A stretch of DNA of 43,415 bases from an uncultured Bacilli bacterium (GCA_947589675.1 CANQCI010000012.1:1-43415), one strand, 5' to 3'; positions 34,197-42,250 are shown, counted from the stretch's first letter. The notes: generated by a model from the letters alone, not told the origin. Numbers and translations are program-made.

Positions 34197-35390
34197 CTAT
34201 AAAAAGTCCTTTTTGTCAAACATTTTTAAACGCATCATATAATTAGGTTTTAATTTATAATCGACCTTTAATTTTACAATCATCCTTGGATGTCTAGCAA
34301 CTCTTATTTCTTCATCAACATCATTATATATATTATGTATTGTTAAACTAAATGTTTCCAAATCATAACCAAAAAATTCGACAGTATCACCAACAGCAAA
34401 ATAATTACGTTGTTCAATTGTTGCCATCTTGTTTTTTTCATCATACTCAAGCACTAATCCTAAAAAGTCTTGATTAGACACTTCATCTCTTCCTAAAAAA
34501 TATTGTTCATTAACGCCTGGTAACTTATCATAAAATTGGGGCGTTGACTCCCGATTAGCACAGCGATTTAAAAGAGCTAAATAGTATTTTTCTTCCCCTT
34601 TTTTTAAAGTATTATTTAAGATTTTATCAATTAATAACCGATAAGTTAAAACGACTGTGGCAATATAATAAATAGAGCGCATTCTTCCCTCAATCTTAAA
34701 AGAATTAACCCCAATCTCGATTTCATCTTTAATAAAGGGAATCATATTTAAATCTTTTGGCGTAATAAAAAAATCTTGGTTACTATCCCCTAAATTAAAA
34801 TTCCAGCGACAAACTTGGGCACATCCCCCCCGATTCGAATCCCGATTAGTCATGTAATTTGATAAAACACACTTCCCCGAAAATGAGGTACACATTGCTC
34901 CATGAATAAAGGTTTCTATTTCAATACCGGTTTCATCTTTTATTCTTTTTATATCTTCTCGGCTAGCTTCCCTCGCTAAAACAATCCTTTTAACGCCCAG
35001 TTTTTGCCAAAAGCGTACTGCTCGAGCATTTAACACACTAGCTTGAGTCGATAAACAAATCGGTATATCTAATTTAAGTTCCTTAATTTTTTTAACCACG
35101 ACTATATCACTGGCAATTATGCCATCAACTTTAATTTCAGCTAAACTTTTTAAATAATCTTCTAAACCGTCTAAATCTTCGTCATGAAACACAATATTAA
35201 CGGCAACATAAACTAATTTCTGTTTTTCATGAGCATAGCTAACCGCTTCTTTTATTTCTTCTAAACTAAAATTTTTAGCATTAGCCCTTAAACTAAACTC
35301 ACTTCCCCCAATATAAACCGCATCAGCCCCATAAAGAATGGCAAACTTAAGTCTTTCTAAATCCCCAGCTGGAGCTAATAACTCAATCAT
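34197..35390 (-). CDS. trhP2: U32-family tRNA hydroxylation protein TrhP2 (YrrO-like)
   Basis: 397 residues. Peptidase U32 family protein. In Bacillus, YrrN/YrrO (TrhP1/TrhP2) are needed to hydroxylate wobble uridine 34. Motifs: ELLAPAGDLERLKFAILYGADAVYIGG, the U32 signature FIHGAMCTSFSGKCVLSNYM, NRGGCAQVCRW, and SFKIEGRMRSIYYIATVV. The conserved cysteines would hold an iron-sulfur cluster. Protease activity is not expected. The start overlaps trhP1 by 8 bp and lies just before trmR in gene order, which supports the modification role. Confidence 0.88.
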   Translation of the reverse strand: MIELLAPAGDLERLKFAILYGADAVYIGGSEFSLRANAKNFSLEEIKEAVSYAHEKQKLVYVAVNIVFHDEDLDGLEDYLKSLAEIKVDGIIASDIVVVKKIKELKLDIPICLSTQASVLNARAVRFWQKLGVKRIVLAREASREDIKRIKDETGIEIETFIHGAMCTSFSGKCVLSNYMTNRDSNRGGCAQVCRWNFNLGDSNQDFFITPKDLNMIPFIKDEIEIGVNSFKIEGRMRSIYYIATVVLTYRLLIDKILNNTLKKGEEKYYLALLNRCANRESTPQFYDKLPGVNEQYFLGRDEVSNQDFLGLVLEYDEKNKMATIEQRNYFAVGDTVEFFGYDLETFSLTIHNIYNDVDEEIRVARHPRMIVKLKVDYKLKPNYMMRLKMFDKKDFL

Positions 35391-36150
35391 TATTATTCCC
35401 CCTTACTTTAAAATACATTTTATCTTTTAAAAACATTTGATTATTATCTACTTCTACTTTATTTTCTAAAATTATTTTTAAAGCTTTATCACTAGGTATA
35501 TTAACTAAGTTATACCAAAAATATAAAACATTATCTAACTTTAATAATTCCAAAGCATTATAATATTTTCCCATATAAAAAATAGTTCCATATTCATTTT
35601 CTTTAATAATAAAAGGTTTATCTAAAATCGTAGCTTCTCTTTCTTTTAATAAATCTAAATTATAATACTTCGCATAATTACTTAGTAATAATCTTCTTGA
35701 ATACATTAATCTTTTTAAATCAAAAACCAGTAAACAAACTTTCTTCTTGGCATTTTTTACAATCTCGGTAATCTCTTCTTTTCTTAAATCACTTGATACC
35801 ACAACACTATCAACATAATCTAAATAGTAATTTATCGAAAGATGATTTAAAAGAAGATGATCTAAAATTAAAATTTTTTCTATCTTTAAATCAGCAATGA
35901 TTTCTAATATCCCTAAATCATCAAATAAAATCCCTTTTATATGACTTTCTTTTAATATTATTCTTAAAGTATCTAATTCCCCATCCGTTAAAATCCGATT
36001 TACTAAAACAAAATCATCAATCTCGGTAATTGGAAAAGTTAAATCATAACCAACACAAAATGATTGAAGAGGATAAACTAAAGTTATATCCTCTTTATTA
36101 CTTAATTCTGTAATTAATTTTTGATGTGTAACTGTAACTAACTTCTTCAT
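35383..36150 (-). CDS. trhP1: TrhP1-like U32-related protein (YrrN-like)
   Basis: 255 residues. It occupies the position of B. subtilis yrrN, between the O-methyltransferase and the U32 protein. The sequence fits a diverged barrel of the same family (DDFVLVNRILTDGELDTL, GILFDDLGILEIIADL, DSVVVSSDLRKEEI) but lacks the cysteine signature. It probably partners TrhP2. The ATG at 36150 overlaps the trmR stop (TAATG); a 12-nt longer frame to 36162 is possible. Confidence 0.72.
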   Translation of the reverse strand: MKKLVTVTHQKLITELSNKEDITLVYPLQSFCVGYDLTFPITEIDDFVLVNRILTDGELDTLRIILKESHIKGILFDDLGILEIIADLKIEKILILDHLLLNHLSINYYLDYVDSVVVSSDLRKEEITEIVKNAKKKVCLLVFDLKRLMYSRRLLLSNYAKYYNLDLLKEREATILDKPFIIKENEYGTIFYMGKYYNALELLKLDNVLYFWYNLVNIPSDKALKIILENKVEVDNNQMFLKDKMYFKVRGNNND

Positions 36151-36740
36151 TATTTTTTCCATGTACTTACGGATAAACCATCGCCAACATCATAAAACTT
36201 CGTATCAAATTCGGAATTATTCTTTAAAAAATCAACATAACTTTCAATCTTTTCGACTAAACTTTTTAAATTACCTTTATCTAATTTTGAAGATTCGCCT
36301 ACATAACCATGAAACTTAATATTATCAGTAATAATTGTCCCATTAGGATTTAAAAAATGCTTATACTTTTCAAAAAATTTAGTATATTGTCCCTTTGCCG
36401 CATCTATAAAAATTAAATCATATTTTAAATCATCACTTAAATTTAATTCTAAGGCATCTTGGAAAACAACCGTAATTTTCTTTTCCATTTCGCATTTTTT
36501 CACATTTTTTAAACATTCCATGTACCTAGTTTCATCTCGTTCAATTGTCGTAACGACTACATCTGGGGTACTAGATGCCATAAGAATAGCCGAATAGCCT
36601 ATCGCACTCCCAATTTCTAAGACACTTTTAATATTTTTCGCTTTTATATATTTCATTATAAAAGCAATCGATTTTTTTTCAATAATTGGAACATTATAAT
36701 CTATTGCATATTGTTCCATATCTAATATTGTTTGTTTCAA
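36150..36740 (-). CDS. trmR: tRNA 5-hydroxyuridine methyltransferase TrmR (YrrM-like)
   Basis: 196 residues. SAM-dependent O-methyltransferase of the COMT-like family. Motifs: SVLEIGSAIGYSAILMA (SAM loop), VVTTIERDETRY, LIFIDAAKGQYTKFFEKY, and TIITDNIKFHGYV (metal site Asp-Asn). In Bacillus TrmR methylates 5-hydroxyuridine to 5-methoxyuridine at the wobble position, the step after TrhP. The TTG at 36740 has AGGTGA at 5 nt; a GTG at 36749 overlaps that site. It starts 9 nt after the mltG stop. Confidence 0.88.
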   Translation of the reverse strand: MKQTILDMEQYAIDYNVPIIEKKSIAFIMKYIKAKNIKSVLEIGSAIGYSAILMASSTPDVVVTTIERDETRYMECLKNVKKCEMEKKITVVFQDALELNLSDDLKYDLIFIDAAKGQYTKFFEKYKHFLNPNGTIITDNIKFHGYVGESSKLDKGNLKSLVEKIESYVDFLKNNSEFDTKFYDVGDGLSVSTWKK

Positions 36741-36749
36741 TTTTATCAC

Positions 36750-37778
36750 CTAACCATATATTTCTTTAAATGTTTGAAATTCATTAAAATTATCTGTAAA
36801 ATGTACTTCTCCGGTTTTAATGTCGGCAAAAAAATACACATAATCTGTATCACTAGGATATAAAGCGGCATTGATACTACTCCTTGATGGGTTGCATATT
36901 GCTCCCACCGGCAACCCTAAAAAGCTTGTTAAACGGGTATTATAAGGATTACTATCGTTTAATTCCGCTTTCGTAATACTTTCCGTCATACTTTTTCGAG
37001 CCCCATAATAAGCGGTTACATCCATTCCTAAGCTCATATTCGTTGCTAATCTTTTATAAATAACTTGACTAACTTTACCTCGGTCACTTTCTTTAACCGC
37101 TTCTTTTTCAATAATTGAAGCAATTGTTAAGATATCATGAACACTATAACCACTTGCATTTATCTTATCTTGATAAGAATCTAAAATCCGTCCTGTTTCA
37201 TCTAACATTTTCGTAACCATATCATTTAAACTAGCATCTTTATAAAACTCATAAGTATTTGGATATAAATAACCTTCTAAATAGTAATAAACACTTTTAT
37301 TTAGTAATTCTTCATCTAAAAACCAATATTTCGTAATCAAAGGTTTTATAAACTCCGGATCATTTATTTCTTTTATTAATTCATCATAACTTTTCTTCGA
37401 TGCCTCTGCTATTTGTTTAACAAAAGTTTCTAAAGTATTTCCCTCTTTAAAAGTTATCTTAAAGGTATTATCCGCAACTCCCCCATTTTCTAACAAAGCT
37501 AATATTGCCTTTAAATCCATATTTCGATTTAAATCATATTTACCAGCTTTAATCGGTATTTTATGAAGTTTAATATATATTAAAGCCACACTTTCACTTT
37601 TAATCAAATTAGCTTTTTTTAAATTAGCCACAACTTTTTTCGTACTCGTTCCACTGTCAATAACAAAAGCTACTTCTTCACTTTTCTTACTAACACTAGA
37701 AAGATTTAAGTTATAACCAATAATTAACCCTGATAATATAACAACTATTACCCCAAGAAAAATCAATATTTTCTTCAT
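36750..37778 (-). CDS. mltG: Endolytic murein transglycosylase MltG
   Basis: 342 residues. One N-terminal membrane helix (about 3-22), then the YceG-like domain outside the membrane. The LysM-like part is near residues 40-120; the catalytic region holds the conserved Glu in LTIASIIEKEA, then SQVIYKRL, LGMDVTAYYG and NPYNTRLTSFLGLPVGAICNPS. It cuts nascent glycan strands and so ends peptidoglycan polymerisation. Gene order ireB-ruvX-DUF1292-mltG-trmR matches Bacillus. Confidence 0.95.
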   Translation of the reverse strand: MKKILIFLGVIVVILSGLIIGYNLNLSSVSKKSEEVAFVIDSGTSTKKVVANLKKANLIKSESVALIYIKLHKIPIKAGKYDLNRNMDLKAILALLENGGVADNTFKITFKEGNTLETFVKQIAEASKKSYDELIKEINDPEFIKPLITKYWFLDEELLNKSVYYYLEGYLYPNTYEFYKDASLNDMVTKMLDETGRILDSYQDKINASGYSVHDILTIASIIEKEAVKESDRGKVSQVIYKRLATNMSLGMDVTAYYGARKSMTESITKAELNDSNPYNTRLTSFLGLPVGAICNPSRSSINAALYPSDTDYVYFFADIKTGEVHFTDNFNEFQTFKEIYG

Positions 37779-37779
37779 T

Positions 37780-38046
37780 TTATTCTCCCATTTCTACATT
37801 CATTTTACTTTCTACTTGTAATAAAACACTATCTAATAATTCTAAAGTATATAAATCATCAATTGGTTCAAGAATTTGTTTTCCTTTATTTAAAGAATAC
37901 TTACCAGCATAAGCAACAATCTCCCCATCTTGATTTAATTCATCTTTAGTATAAACTATATATTTTTCTTCTTCAGTTTCCACTTTAAATAAGATTTTAT
38001 ATTCTTCTTTATCATCTTTTTTATCTATTACTAATTTATTTTTCAT
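37780..38046 (-). CDS. DUF1292 family protein (YrzB-like)
   Basis: 88 residues, acidic, beta-rich. It shows the DUF1292 pattern around YKILFKVETEEEKYIVYTKD and an acidic tail. It sits in its usual place between ruvX and mltG and overlaps the ruvX stop by 11 bp. Function unknown in any organism I know. Confidence 0.8.
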   Translation of the reverse strand: MKNKLVIDKKDDKEEYKILFKVETEEEKYIVYTKDELNQDGEIVAYAGKYSLNKGKQILEPIDDLYTLELLDSVLLQVESKMNVEMGE

Positions 38047-38455
38047 TTATGCCTCTTAAAAAATCTTCCAAAATAATATTAGCTGCCACAGCATCAATTT
38101 TATTTTGTTTATTAATTTTTTTATTACCAGTAGCAATTAAAATATTTTGGGCGGCGATGGTTGTGAGTCTTTCATCGTAAAGATGAATCTTCACCGGCAA
38201 ATAAGAAATAAGTTCTTTAAATTTTTGACTTCGCATGCTAGCAAAGCCTAAAGAATTATCCATATTTTTAGGTAACCCTAAGACCACGTCGGTAATTTCT
38301 TTTTCTTTAATTATCCTTTCTAATTCTTCTAAAACTTCTTCATATTTTTCTTTAGGAAATTTTAAAACTTTATAAGGACTTACAATCGTATTAGTTTTAT
38401 CACTTATGGCAATACCAAGAGAAGTAGTACCTAAATCTAAACCCAGATAACGCAT
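38036..38455 (-). CDS. ruvX: RuvX/YqgF family nuclease
   Basis: 139 residues, RNase H-like fold. Motifs: LGLDLGTTSLGIAISD (first Asp), VVLGLPKNMDNSLGFAS, IHLYDERLTT and IDAVAANIIL (last Asp). Called a putative pre-16S rRNA nuclease or Holliday junction resolvase; essential in several bacteria. It follows ireB by 2 nt. Confidence 0.93.
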   Translation of the reverse strand: MRYLGLDLGTTSLGIAISDKTNTIVSPYKVLKFPKEKYEEVLEELERIIKEKEITDVVLGLPKNMDNSLGFASMRSQKFKELISYLPVKIHLYDERLTTIAAQNILIATGNKKINKQNKIDAVAANIILEDFLRGINEK

Positions 38456-38457
38456 AT

Positions 38458-38700
38458 TTACTTACCAAGATAATTATTGATGATAGCCATTAAAATTTCA
38501 TCACGGTTAAACATGGTAATTTTCCGTCTCGAATTATTAAATGTAGTAATATATTTATCATCACCCGTAATTAAATAACCTACTAATTGACTTGTAGGAT
38601 TATAACCCTTAAATTTTAAGGCATCAACAACCTCTGATATCGTCAATAAAATTAATTCTTGGCGCATCTCTTGAACACTAAAGATTGTAGTTTTATCCAT
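38458..38700 (-). CDS. ireB: IreB family regulatory phosphoprotein (YrzL/UPF0297)
   Basis: 80 residues. Family pattern MDKTTIFSVQE near the start, then EVVDALKFKGYNPTSQLVGYLITGDDKYITTFNNSRRKI and a final RDEILMAIINNYLG. In Enterococcus the protein is phosphorylated near its N-terminus by the kinase IreK and affects cephalosporin resistance. The ATG at 38700 has AGGTGA at 5 nt; the longer frame to 38742 does not match the family. First gene of the ireB-mltG-trhP cluster. Confidence 0.92.
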   Translation of the reverse strand: MDKTTIFSVQEMRQELILLTISEVVDALKFKGYNPTSQLVGYLITGDDKYITTFNNSRRKITMFNRDEILMAIINNYLGK

Positions 38701-38771
38701 CCACATCACCTGTGTAACAAAGTTACAAGTTAATTCTAACATTTATTTTTCTTTTAGGCAACAAAATCACA

Positions 38772-38796
38772 TATAAAAAAAGTAGCAAAGCTACCC
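38772..38796 (-). terminator. Minus-strand terminator before ireB
   Basis: GTAGC/GCTAC arms (38782-38786 and 38790-38794), 3-nt loop, followed by seven or more T on the minus strand. It would stop transcripts coming from the methyltransferase side. Confidence 0.65.
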
Positions 38797-39127
38797 AAAA
38801 AAAAGAAAAGAAGTAGATAAGAAAACTTAAAAGAAAATTTTGTAGGAACTATTAATTTATAGAAAGGTTTGTAAAGAGTTAATGATACAAATAAATACTT
38901 ATTACTTCTTTTCTTCTTTAAGAATAGTCTTGTTTTTTGTCATTTTGATGTTTTTTATGTGTTGCTTTTGTGAAGTTTTTTAATAACCCAGTCCTTTAAC
39001 TACTGATATAATAACAATTTTAAAAACCATTAAAGAAAAGCTGTTATGATTTATTTAACTAAATGAAAATAATTTGAAAATTTTTTGTAATATGTTATTT
39101 TTAGGACATTTATATAAAAATTAACTA
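38797..39127. other. AT-rich intergenic region
   Basis: About 330 nt with no recognised gene. It holds a possible 33-codon plus-strand frame (38882-38983) and otherwise runs of A and T. Confidence 0.5.
38882..38983 (+). CDS. Possible 33-residue hydrophobic peptide
   Basis: ATG with AAAGAG about 4 nt upstream, then a peptide rich in Phe, Leu, Ile and Val with two adjacent Cys (LFFVILMFFMCCFCEVF at the end). Such frames arise easily in T-rich DNA. It would fit a small membrane peptide, such as a type I toxin, but nothing else supports this. Confidence 0.15.
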   Translation: MIQINTYYFFSSLRIVLFFVILMFFMCCFCEVF

Positions 39128-39156
39128 TTTACAAATGCCTAATTATGGTGTAGTAT
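39128..39156 (+). promoter_or_regulatory. Promoter of tRNA-Leu
   Basis: TTTACA (39128-39133), 17-nt spacer, TAGTAT (39151-39156), about 40 nt before the mature tRNA. Confidence 0.5.
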
Positions 39157-39197
39157 TATATCGTGGGTTGGGATTTTACATCCTACAAAGATTAATT

Positions 39198-39282
39198 GCA
39201 GGCATGGCGGAATTGGTAGACGCGCTAGACTTAGGATCTAGTGGATTAATCCGTGGGGGTTCAAGTCCCTTTGCCTGCACCA
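39198..39282 (+). tRNA. tRNA-Leu (anticodon TAG)
   Basis: 85 nt including an encoded CCA. Acceptor GCAGGCA pairs with TGCCTGC. The anticodon loop CTTAGGA has TAG in a CTAGA/TCTAG stem. A long variable arm and the T-loop GTTCAAGTC mark a class II tRNA. A terminator follows. Confidence 0.96.
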
Positions 39283-39293
39283 ATTAAGCTAAA

Positions 39294-39319
39294 TTTCCCG
39301 TATTTACGGGATTTTTTTG
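39294..39319 (+). terminator. Terminator of tRNA-Leu
   Basis: TCCCGT/ACGGGA arms (39296-39301 and 39306-39311) with a 4-nt loop, followed by seven T. Confidence 0.85.
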
Positions 39320-39391
39320 ATTTAAAAATTTAGGTGTACTTACATCATTATAATTTTTGGCATTGTCATATTATGCATAGCCTTTAGTATA

Positions 39392-40402
39392 TTACTTTTC
39401 ATCACAAAGTCCCTCCAAACTACTTTTTATTTGTTCCGCTACAGCTTTAGCTAAATTAACGGGAACAGCATTGCCAATCATTTTATAGGCAGTAGCAATA
39501 TCATTATAATAAAAGATAAAATCATCAGGGAACGTTTGGATTCGAGCACATTCTCTTACAGATAGTCTTCTATATAAGTTCTCTTTCCTAGGTTCAAAAA
39601 TTCGTTTATTTTTTTCTATTTGAATCATTTTTGGGGCTTGAGGATGAATCGGGGCATGCCTTCCCCCAGCCTGGATAGTAAACGATGGTTCATCCCACTT
39701 TCTAACCCGGTTTCTAGACATATATATGGTTGAAAAAGAACCCACCATATATTCATGATTAGGAACTTTGCATTTTTCCCCGTTTGTTTTGTTTTTTTCG
39801 GTGGCAGGAATAGCCAAATCCTTCAAATCATATATAGCATCTTTTAACGTTGGTTTACATTCGAATGGTTCAGGAAAATCAAATTGAATTTTTAAATCTT
39901 TTCGAAAACCAACATAAAATACCCTTAATCTATCTTGAGGAACATTATAATCATTAGCATTTAAAAGTTTAATATGCATTTCATATCCTGCATTTTCAAA
40001 TAACTTAATAAAATTATTGACCGCTTCTTGATGTCTTTTAGACAACATTCCGGAAACATTTTCAGCCACAAAAAACTTGGGTCTTTTATCTTTTAAAATT
40101 CTAATAAAATCAAAAAACAATTGTCCCCTAGAATCGTTAATACCTTTTAATGAACCAGCTTCACTCCAACTTTGACAAGGAGGGCCACCAATAATTCCAT
40201 CACAATCAGGTAATTCACTTGAATCTATTTTTCTTATATCCCTATGATCTAAAGGCGTCTTGTGATTTTTTTCATATGTTTCCCAAATTGACTTATCAAA
40301 TTCATTAGCATATATTATATCAAATCCAGCTTTCTCAAATCCTAAATCCAATCCGCCTGCCCCAGCAAATAAACTTAATATCTTAAATTTTTTCTTTTCC
40401 AT
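39392..40402 (-). CDS. DNA cytosine-5 methyltransferase, M.HaeIII-like (probably GGCC)
   Basis: 336 residues, nearly the same length as M.HaeIII and similar to it throughout, including the target-recognition region. C5-methyltransferase motifs in order: [31 protein letters not shown] with catalytic Cys76, [64 protein letters not shown]. The target-recognition part ([22 protein letters not shown], then [17 protein letters not shown]) also follows M.HaeIII, so GGCC is the likely site. No restriction endonuclease gene is beside it, so it is an orphan in this window. It lies alone between two tRNA genes. Confidence 0.93.
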   Translation of the reverse strand: MEKKKFKILSLFAGAGGLDLGFEKAGFDIIYANEFDKSIWETYEKNHKTPLDHRDIRKIDSSELPDCDGIIGGPPCQSWSEAGSLKGINDSRGQLFFDFIRILKDKRPKFFVAENVSGMLSKRHQEAVNNFIKLFENAGYEMHIKLLNANDYNVPQDRLRVFYVGFRKDLKIQFDFPEPFECKPTLKDAIYDLKDLAIPATEKNKTNGEKCKVPNHEYMVGSFSTIYMSRNRVRKWDEPSFTIQAGGRHAPIHPQAPKMIQIEKNKRIFEPRKENLYRRLSVRECARIQTFPDDFIFYYNDIATAYKMIGNAVPVNLAKAVAEQIKSSLEGLCDEK

Positions 40403-40479
40403 TTATAATTTCCCCTTACTGTTATCCAAGTATATTTACTTTAAATATTATATCATAGTAATAACAATTTTTAATTAAT

Positions 40480-40502
40480 AAAAAAATCCCTAAATTAAGG
40501 GA
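40480..40502 (-). terminator. Terminator of the tRNA-CAT gene
   Basis: TCCCT/AGGGA arms (40487-40491 and 40498-40502), followed by seven T on the minus strand. Confidence 0.7.
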
Positions 40503-40515
40503 ATTATTTATAAAA

Positions 40516-40592
40516 TGGTGGACCTCGTAGGACTCGAACCTACGACCGCCCGGTTATGAGCCGGATGCTCTAACCAACTGAGCTAGAGGTCC
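40516..40592 (-). tRNA. tRNA with anticodon CAT, probably tRNA-Ile2 (lysidine type)
   Basis: 77 nt including CCA. Acceptor GGACCTC pairs with GAGGTCC; the anticodon loop is CTCATAA. The body (D-arm AGCTCAGTTGGTTAGAGC, T-arm GTAGGTTCGAGTCCTAC) closely resembles Bacillus tRNA-Ile(CAT), whose C34 becomes lysidine. It does not resemble the elongator Met tRNA. The amino acid is inferred. Confidence 0.9.
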
Positions 40593-40648
40593 TTGACAAT
40601 ATTAATATTACCATAAACGTTAGATGGTTTCAAGAATAAACCCCTATT

Positions 40649-40686
40649 TTTTTTAATTATTAATTGAAAAATTAATAATTAAAAAA
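40649..40686. repeat. 38-bp A+T palindrome
   Basis: Perfect 17-bp arms (40649-40665 and 40670-40686) around GAAA; made only of A and T except the loop G. It abuts the terminator of the next gene and may help termination in either direction. Confidence 0.9.
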
Positions 40687-40707
40687 GGAAGCCCCCTGAA
40701 ACTTCCT
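40680..40707 (-). terminator. Terminator of the 40711 gene
   Basis: AGGAAG/CTTCCT arms (40686-40691 and 40702-40707), 10-nt loop, T-run on the minus strand. Confidence 0.75.
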
Positions 40708-40710
40708 CTC

Positions 40711-41133
40711 TTACTTATTATTTTCTAACATATTTAATAAGTCAATTTTAAACATATCTTTTGATGCATTAGCCTTTGATATCATTATCCCTTTATAAGT
40801 TGTTAATTCTGAGCGATGTCCTTCTAATAAGATATCAGATGGATTAATGGTTTCTAGAACGACAGTTTCATCCTTTTGATGAACAGTATAAACCAATTTA
40901 ATTTCCCCATGAATTTGAGCAAACATTTTATCACTTGGTAATTTTAATTCATATGTTTCTGTGCCATTCTTCTTATTTGCTGACACTAATTCGCCTAAAA
41001 ACTTTCCATTTCTTAAAGCTGGATAATATTCAAAATTTAATTTTTTAAAAGCAAGCATATTATATTTTTTTAATGCTCTCTCCAACTTTTTAAACTCATT
41101 TTCACAAATATAATCTAAAACATAACCCTTCAT
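40711..41133 (-). CDS. Small cytoplasmic protein, unknown
   Basis: 140 residues, mixed charged and hydrophobic, without signal peptide or membrane segment. The middle (about 45-115) looks beta-rich (GEIKLVYTVHQKDETVVLETINP). No family recognised. It is monocistronic: a full-consensus promoter is upstream, AGGGGG lies 8 nt before the ATG, and its own terminator follows. The strong promoter suggests high expression. Confidence 0.7.
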   Translation of the reverse strand: MKGYVLDYICENEFKKLERALKKYNMLAFKKLNFEYYPALRNGKFLGELVSANKKNGTETYELKLPSDKMFAQIHGEIKLVYTVHQKDETVVLETINPSDILLEGHRSELTTYKGIMISKANASKDMFKIDLLNMLENNK

Positions 41134-41167
41134 CTCAAAATCCCCCTATTTTTAAATGAACAATACC

Positions 41168-41196
41168 ATTATAGCACTTTTTATATTATATGTCAA
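41168..41196 (-). promoter_or_regulatory. Consensus sigma-A promoter
   Basis: On the minus strand TTGACA (41196-41191), exactly 17 nt, then TATAAT (41173-41168), matching the consensus at all twelve positions. It drives the gene at 40711. Confidence 0.9.
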
Positions 41197-41283
41197 GTTT
41201 GTGTAAATTTTATGCTGTATAGCGGTACTCCCACCATACTTATTAGTATACTCTCTTGACTTAAATTTGTCAAATAAAGCCAA

Positions 41284-41316
41284 ATAAAAAAACAAAAGTA
41301 TCATAATCTTTTGTTT
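41284..41316 (-). terminator. Terminator of the PfkB-Smr-TasA-like operon
   Basis: Perfect 9-bp arms AAACAAAAG/CTTTTGTTT (41290-41298 and 41308-41316) followed by a T-run on the minus strand. Confidence 0.8.
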
Positions 41317-41959
41317 ATAAAGCCTCTTTACTCATAATTACCTCTGTATTTATCGATTTTCCATAATTTGGTGATTGATCTGTAGTAAGGTTAATATAAG
41401 TTAAGGTAATAGTCCAATCTTGGATGGTTGCCGTATCAGAAGAATTAGAGCTTATCATATAAGCATTGGCAATAGGAATTAGGCCCTCATAAGTTGTCAC
41501 ATCAAAGCCATCCACCCCATAAGTTGTTGAATAAGATAAATTGGGAATATCTGTTACTTCTCTTCCTTCGGGATCAATAACACTTAAAATTACTTCCGGC
41601 GTATTTTCAACAGTTGAATAAATAAAACCATTATTTTTTAAATTTAAATAAATATAATAAGGATAACTAGCTTCATTAGTAGTACCATTGGCTTTTAAAG
41701 ATACTTGTGGTTTAGAAGTAACACTCAAATTATTACCTAATTCCGGTAAAGTCTTAGAAGTAGCTGCAATACTTAAAGCATCTCCAGGAATAAACTTTAA
41801 TTCATCAACAACATCACTAGATATACCCGCTGAATTTATAATGCCATTATTGTTTTCATCTAAAAAGGCAAAAGCCACATGAAATACTAACACAAAAGAT
41901 AAAGCAGCTATTAAAACAGCTAAATAAATCAAAATTCTTTTTTTGGCTATTCTTGTCAT
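41315..41959 (-). CDS. TasA/camelysin-like secreted protein with SipW-like signal
   Basis: 214 residues. One N-terminal hydrophobic segment (about 8-32) ending in AFAFLDENNNG, then a beta domain. Its middle matches the TasA-like domain of the HINT-tailed proteins: SLKANGTTNEA, YIYLNLKNNGFIYSTVENTPE, VIDPEGREVTDI, then QDWTITLTYINLTTDQ and NYGKSINTEVI. So it is a short relative without FN3-like repeats or HINT. TasA-type proteins form extracellular fibres in Bacillus; that role is inference here. AGGAG at 6 nt supports the start. Third gene of the operon after the PfkB and Smr genes. Confidence 0.75.
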   Translation of the reverse strand: MTRIAKKRILIYLAVLIAALSFVLVFHVAFAFLDENNNGIINSAGISSDVVDELKFIPGDALSIAATSKTLPELGNNLSVTSKPQVSLKANGTTNEASYPYYIYLNLKNNGFIYSTVENTPEVILSVIDPEGREVTDIPNLSYSTTYGVDGFDVTTYEGLIPIANAYMISSNSSDTATIQDWTITLTYINLTTDQSPNYGKSINTEVIMSKEAL

Positions 41960-41989
41960 TTACTGCTCCTCTCATTATAAGATTTAGTT

Positions 41990-42250
41990 TTATCTATCTT
42001 TTTCTTTTATTTCTACTAATGTTTCTCCTAAATTCCAATTATTTAATTTATATTCTTTAACATAAGGATTTTTCTTTAAAACTTTATGAACTTCCTTAGT
42101 TAAAATATTGGTACTCTTGCCATGAATAATAATTAAAGTCTTATTTTTTATTAAATAATTATCATAAATAAATTGATTTACTAAAACCCCCACCATACTT
42201 GTTGGTTCCCCATGCAAATCTAACTTTGGACTTTTACTGGTTACTAACAT
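41990..42250 (-). CDS. Stand-alone Smr domain protein
   Basis: 86 residues, essentially one Smr domain as found at the end of MutS2. LDLHGEPTSMVGVLVNQFI carries the LDLHG motif; the second motif, usually HG-x-G, reads IIHGKSTNIL, so the glycine is replaced by Ser. The end is WNLGETLVEI. Smr domains are nucleases or RNA/DNA-binding modules; the altered motif makes catalysis uncertain. No ribosome binding site is visible and the start overlaps the PfkB gene by 17 bp, so translation is probably coupled. Confidence 0.8.
   Translation of the reverse strand: MLVTSKSPKLDLHGEPTSMVGVLVNQFIYDNYLIKNKTLIIIHGKSTNILTKEVHKVLKKNPYVKEYKLNNWNLGETLVEIKEKDR

Noticed and set aside
22197-38742. Longer upstream starts for murG, obg, nfeD-like, queH and ireB
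   Set aside because: In each case a ribosome binding site sits between the longer start and the chosen start, or the extra residues do not fit the family.
39198-40592. Integrated element with att sites at the tRNAs
   Set aside because: No repeat of either tRNA 3' end was found near the methyltransferase, and no integrase is present.
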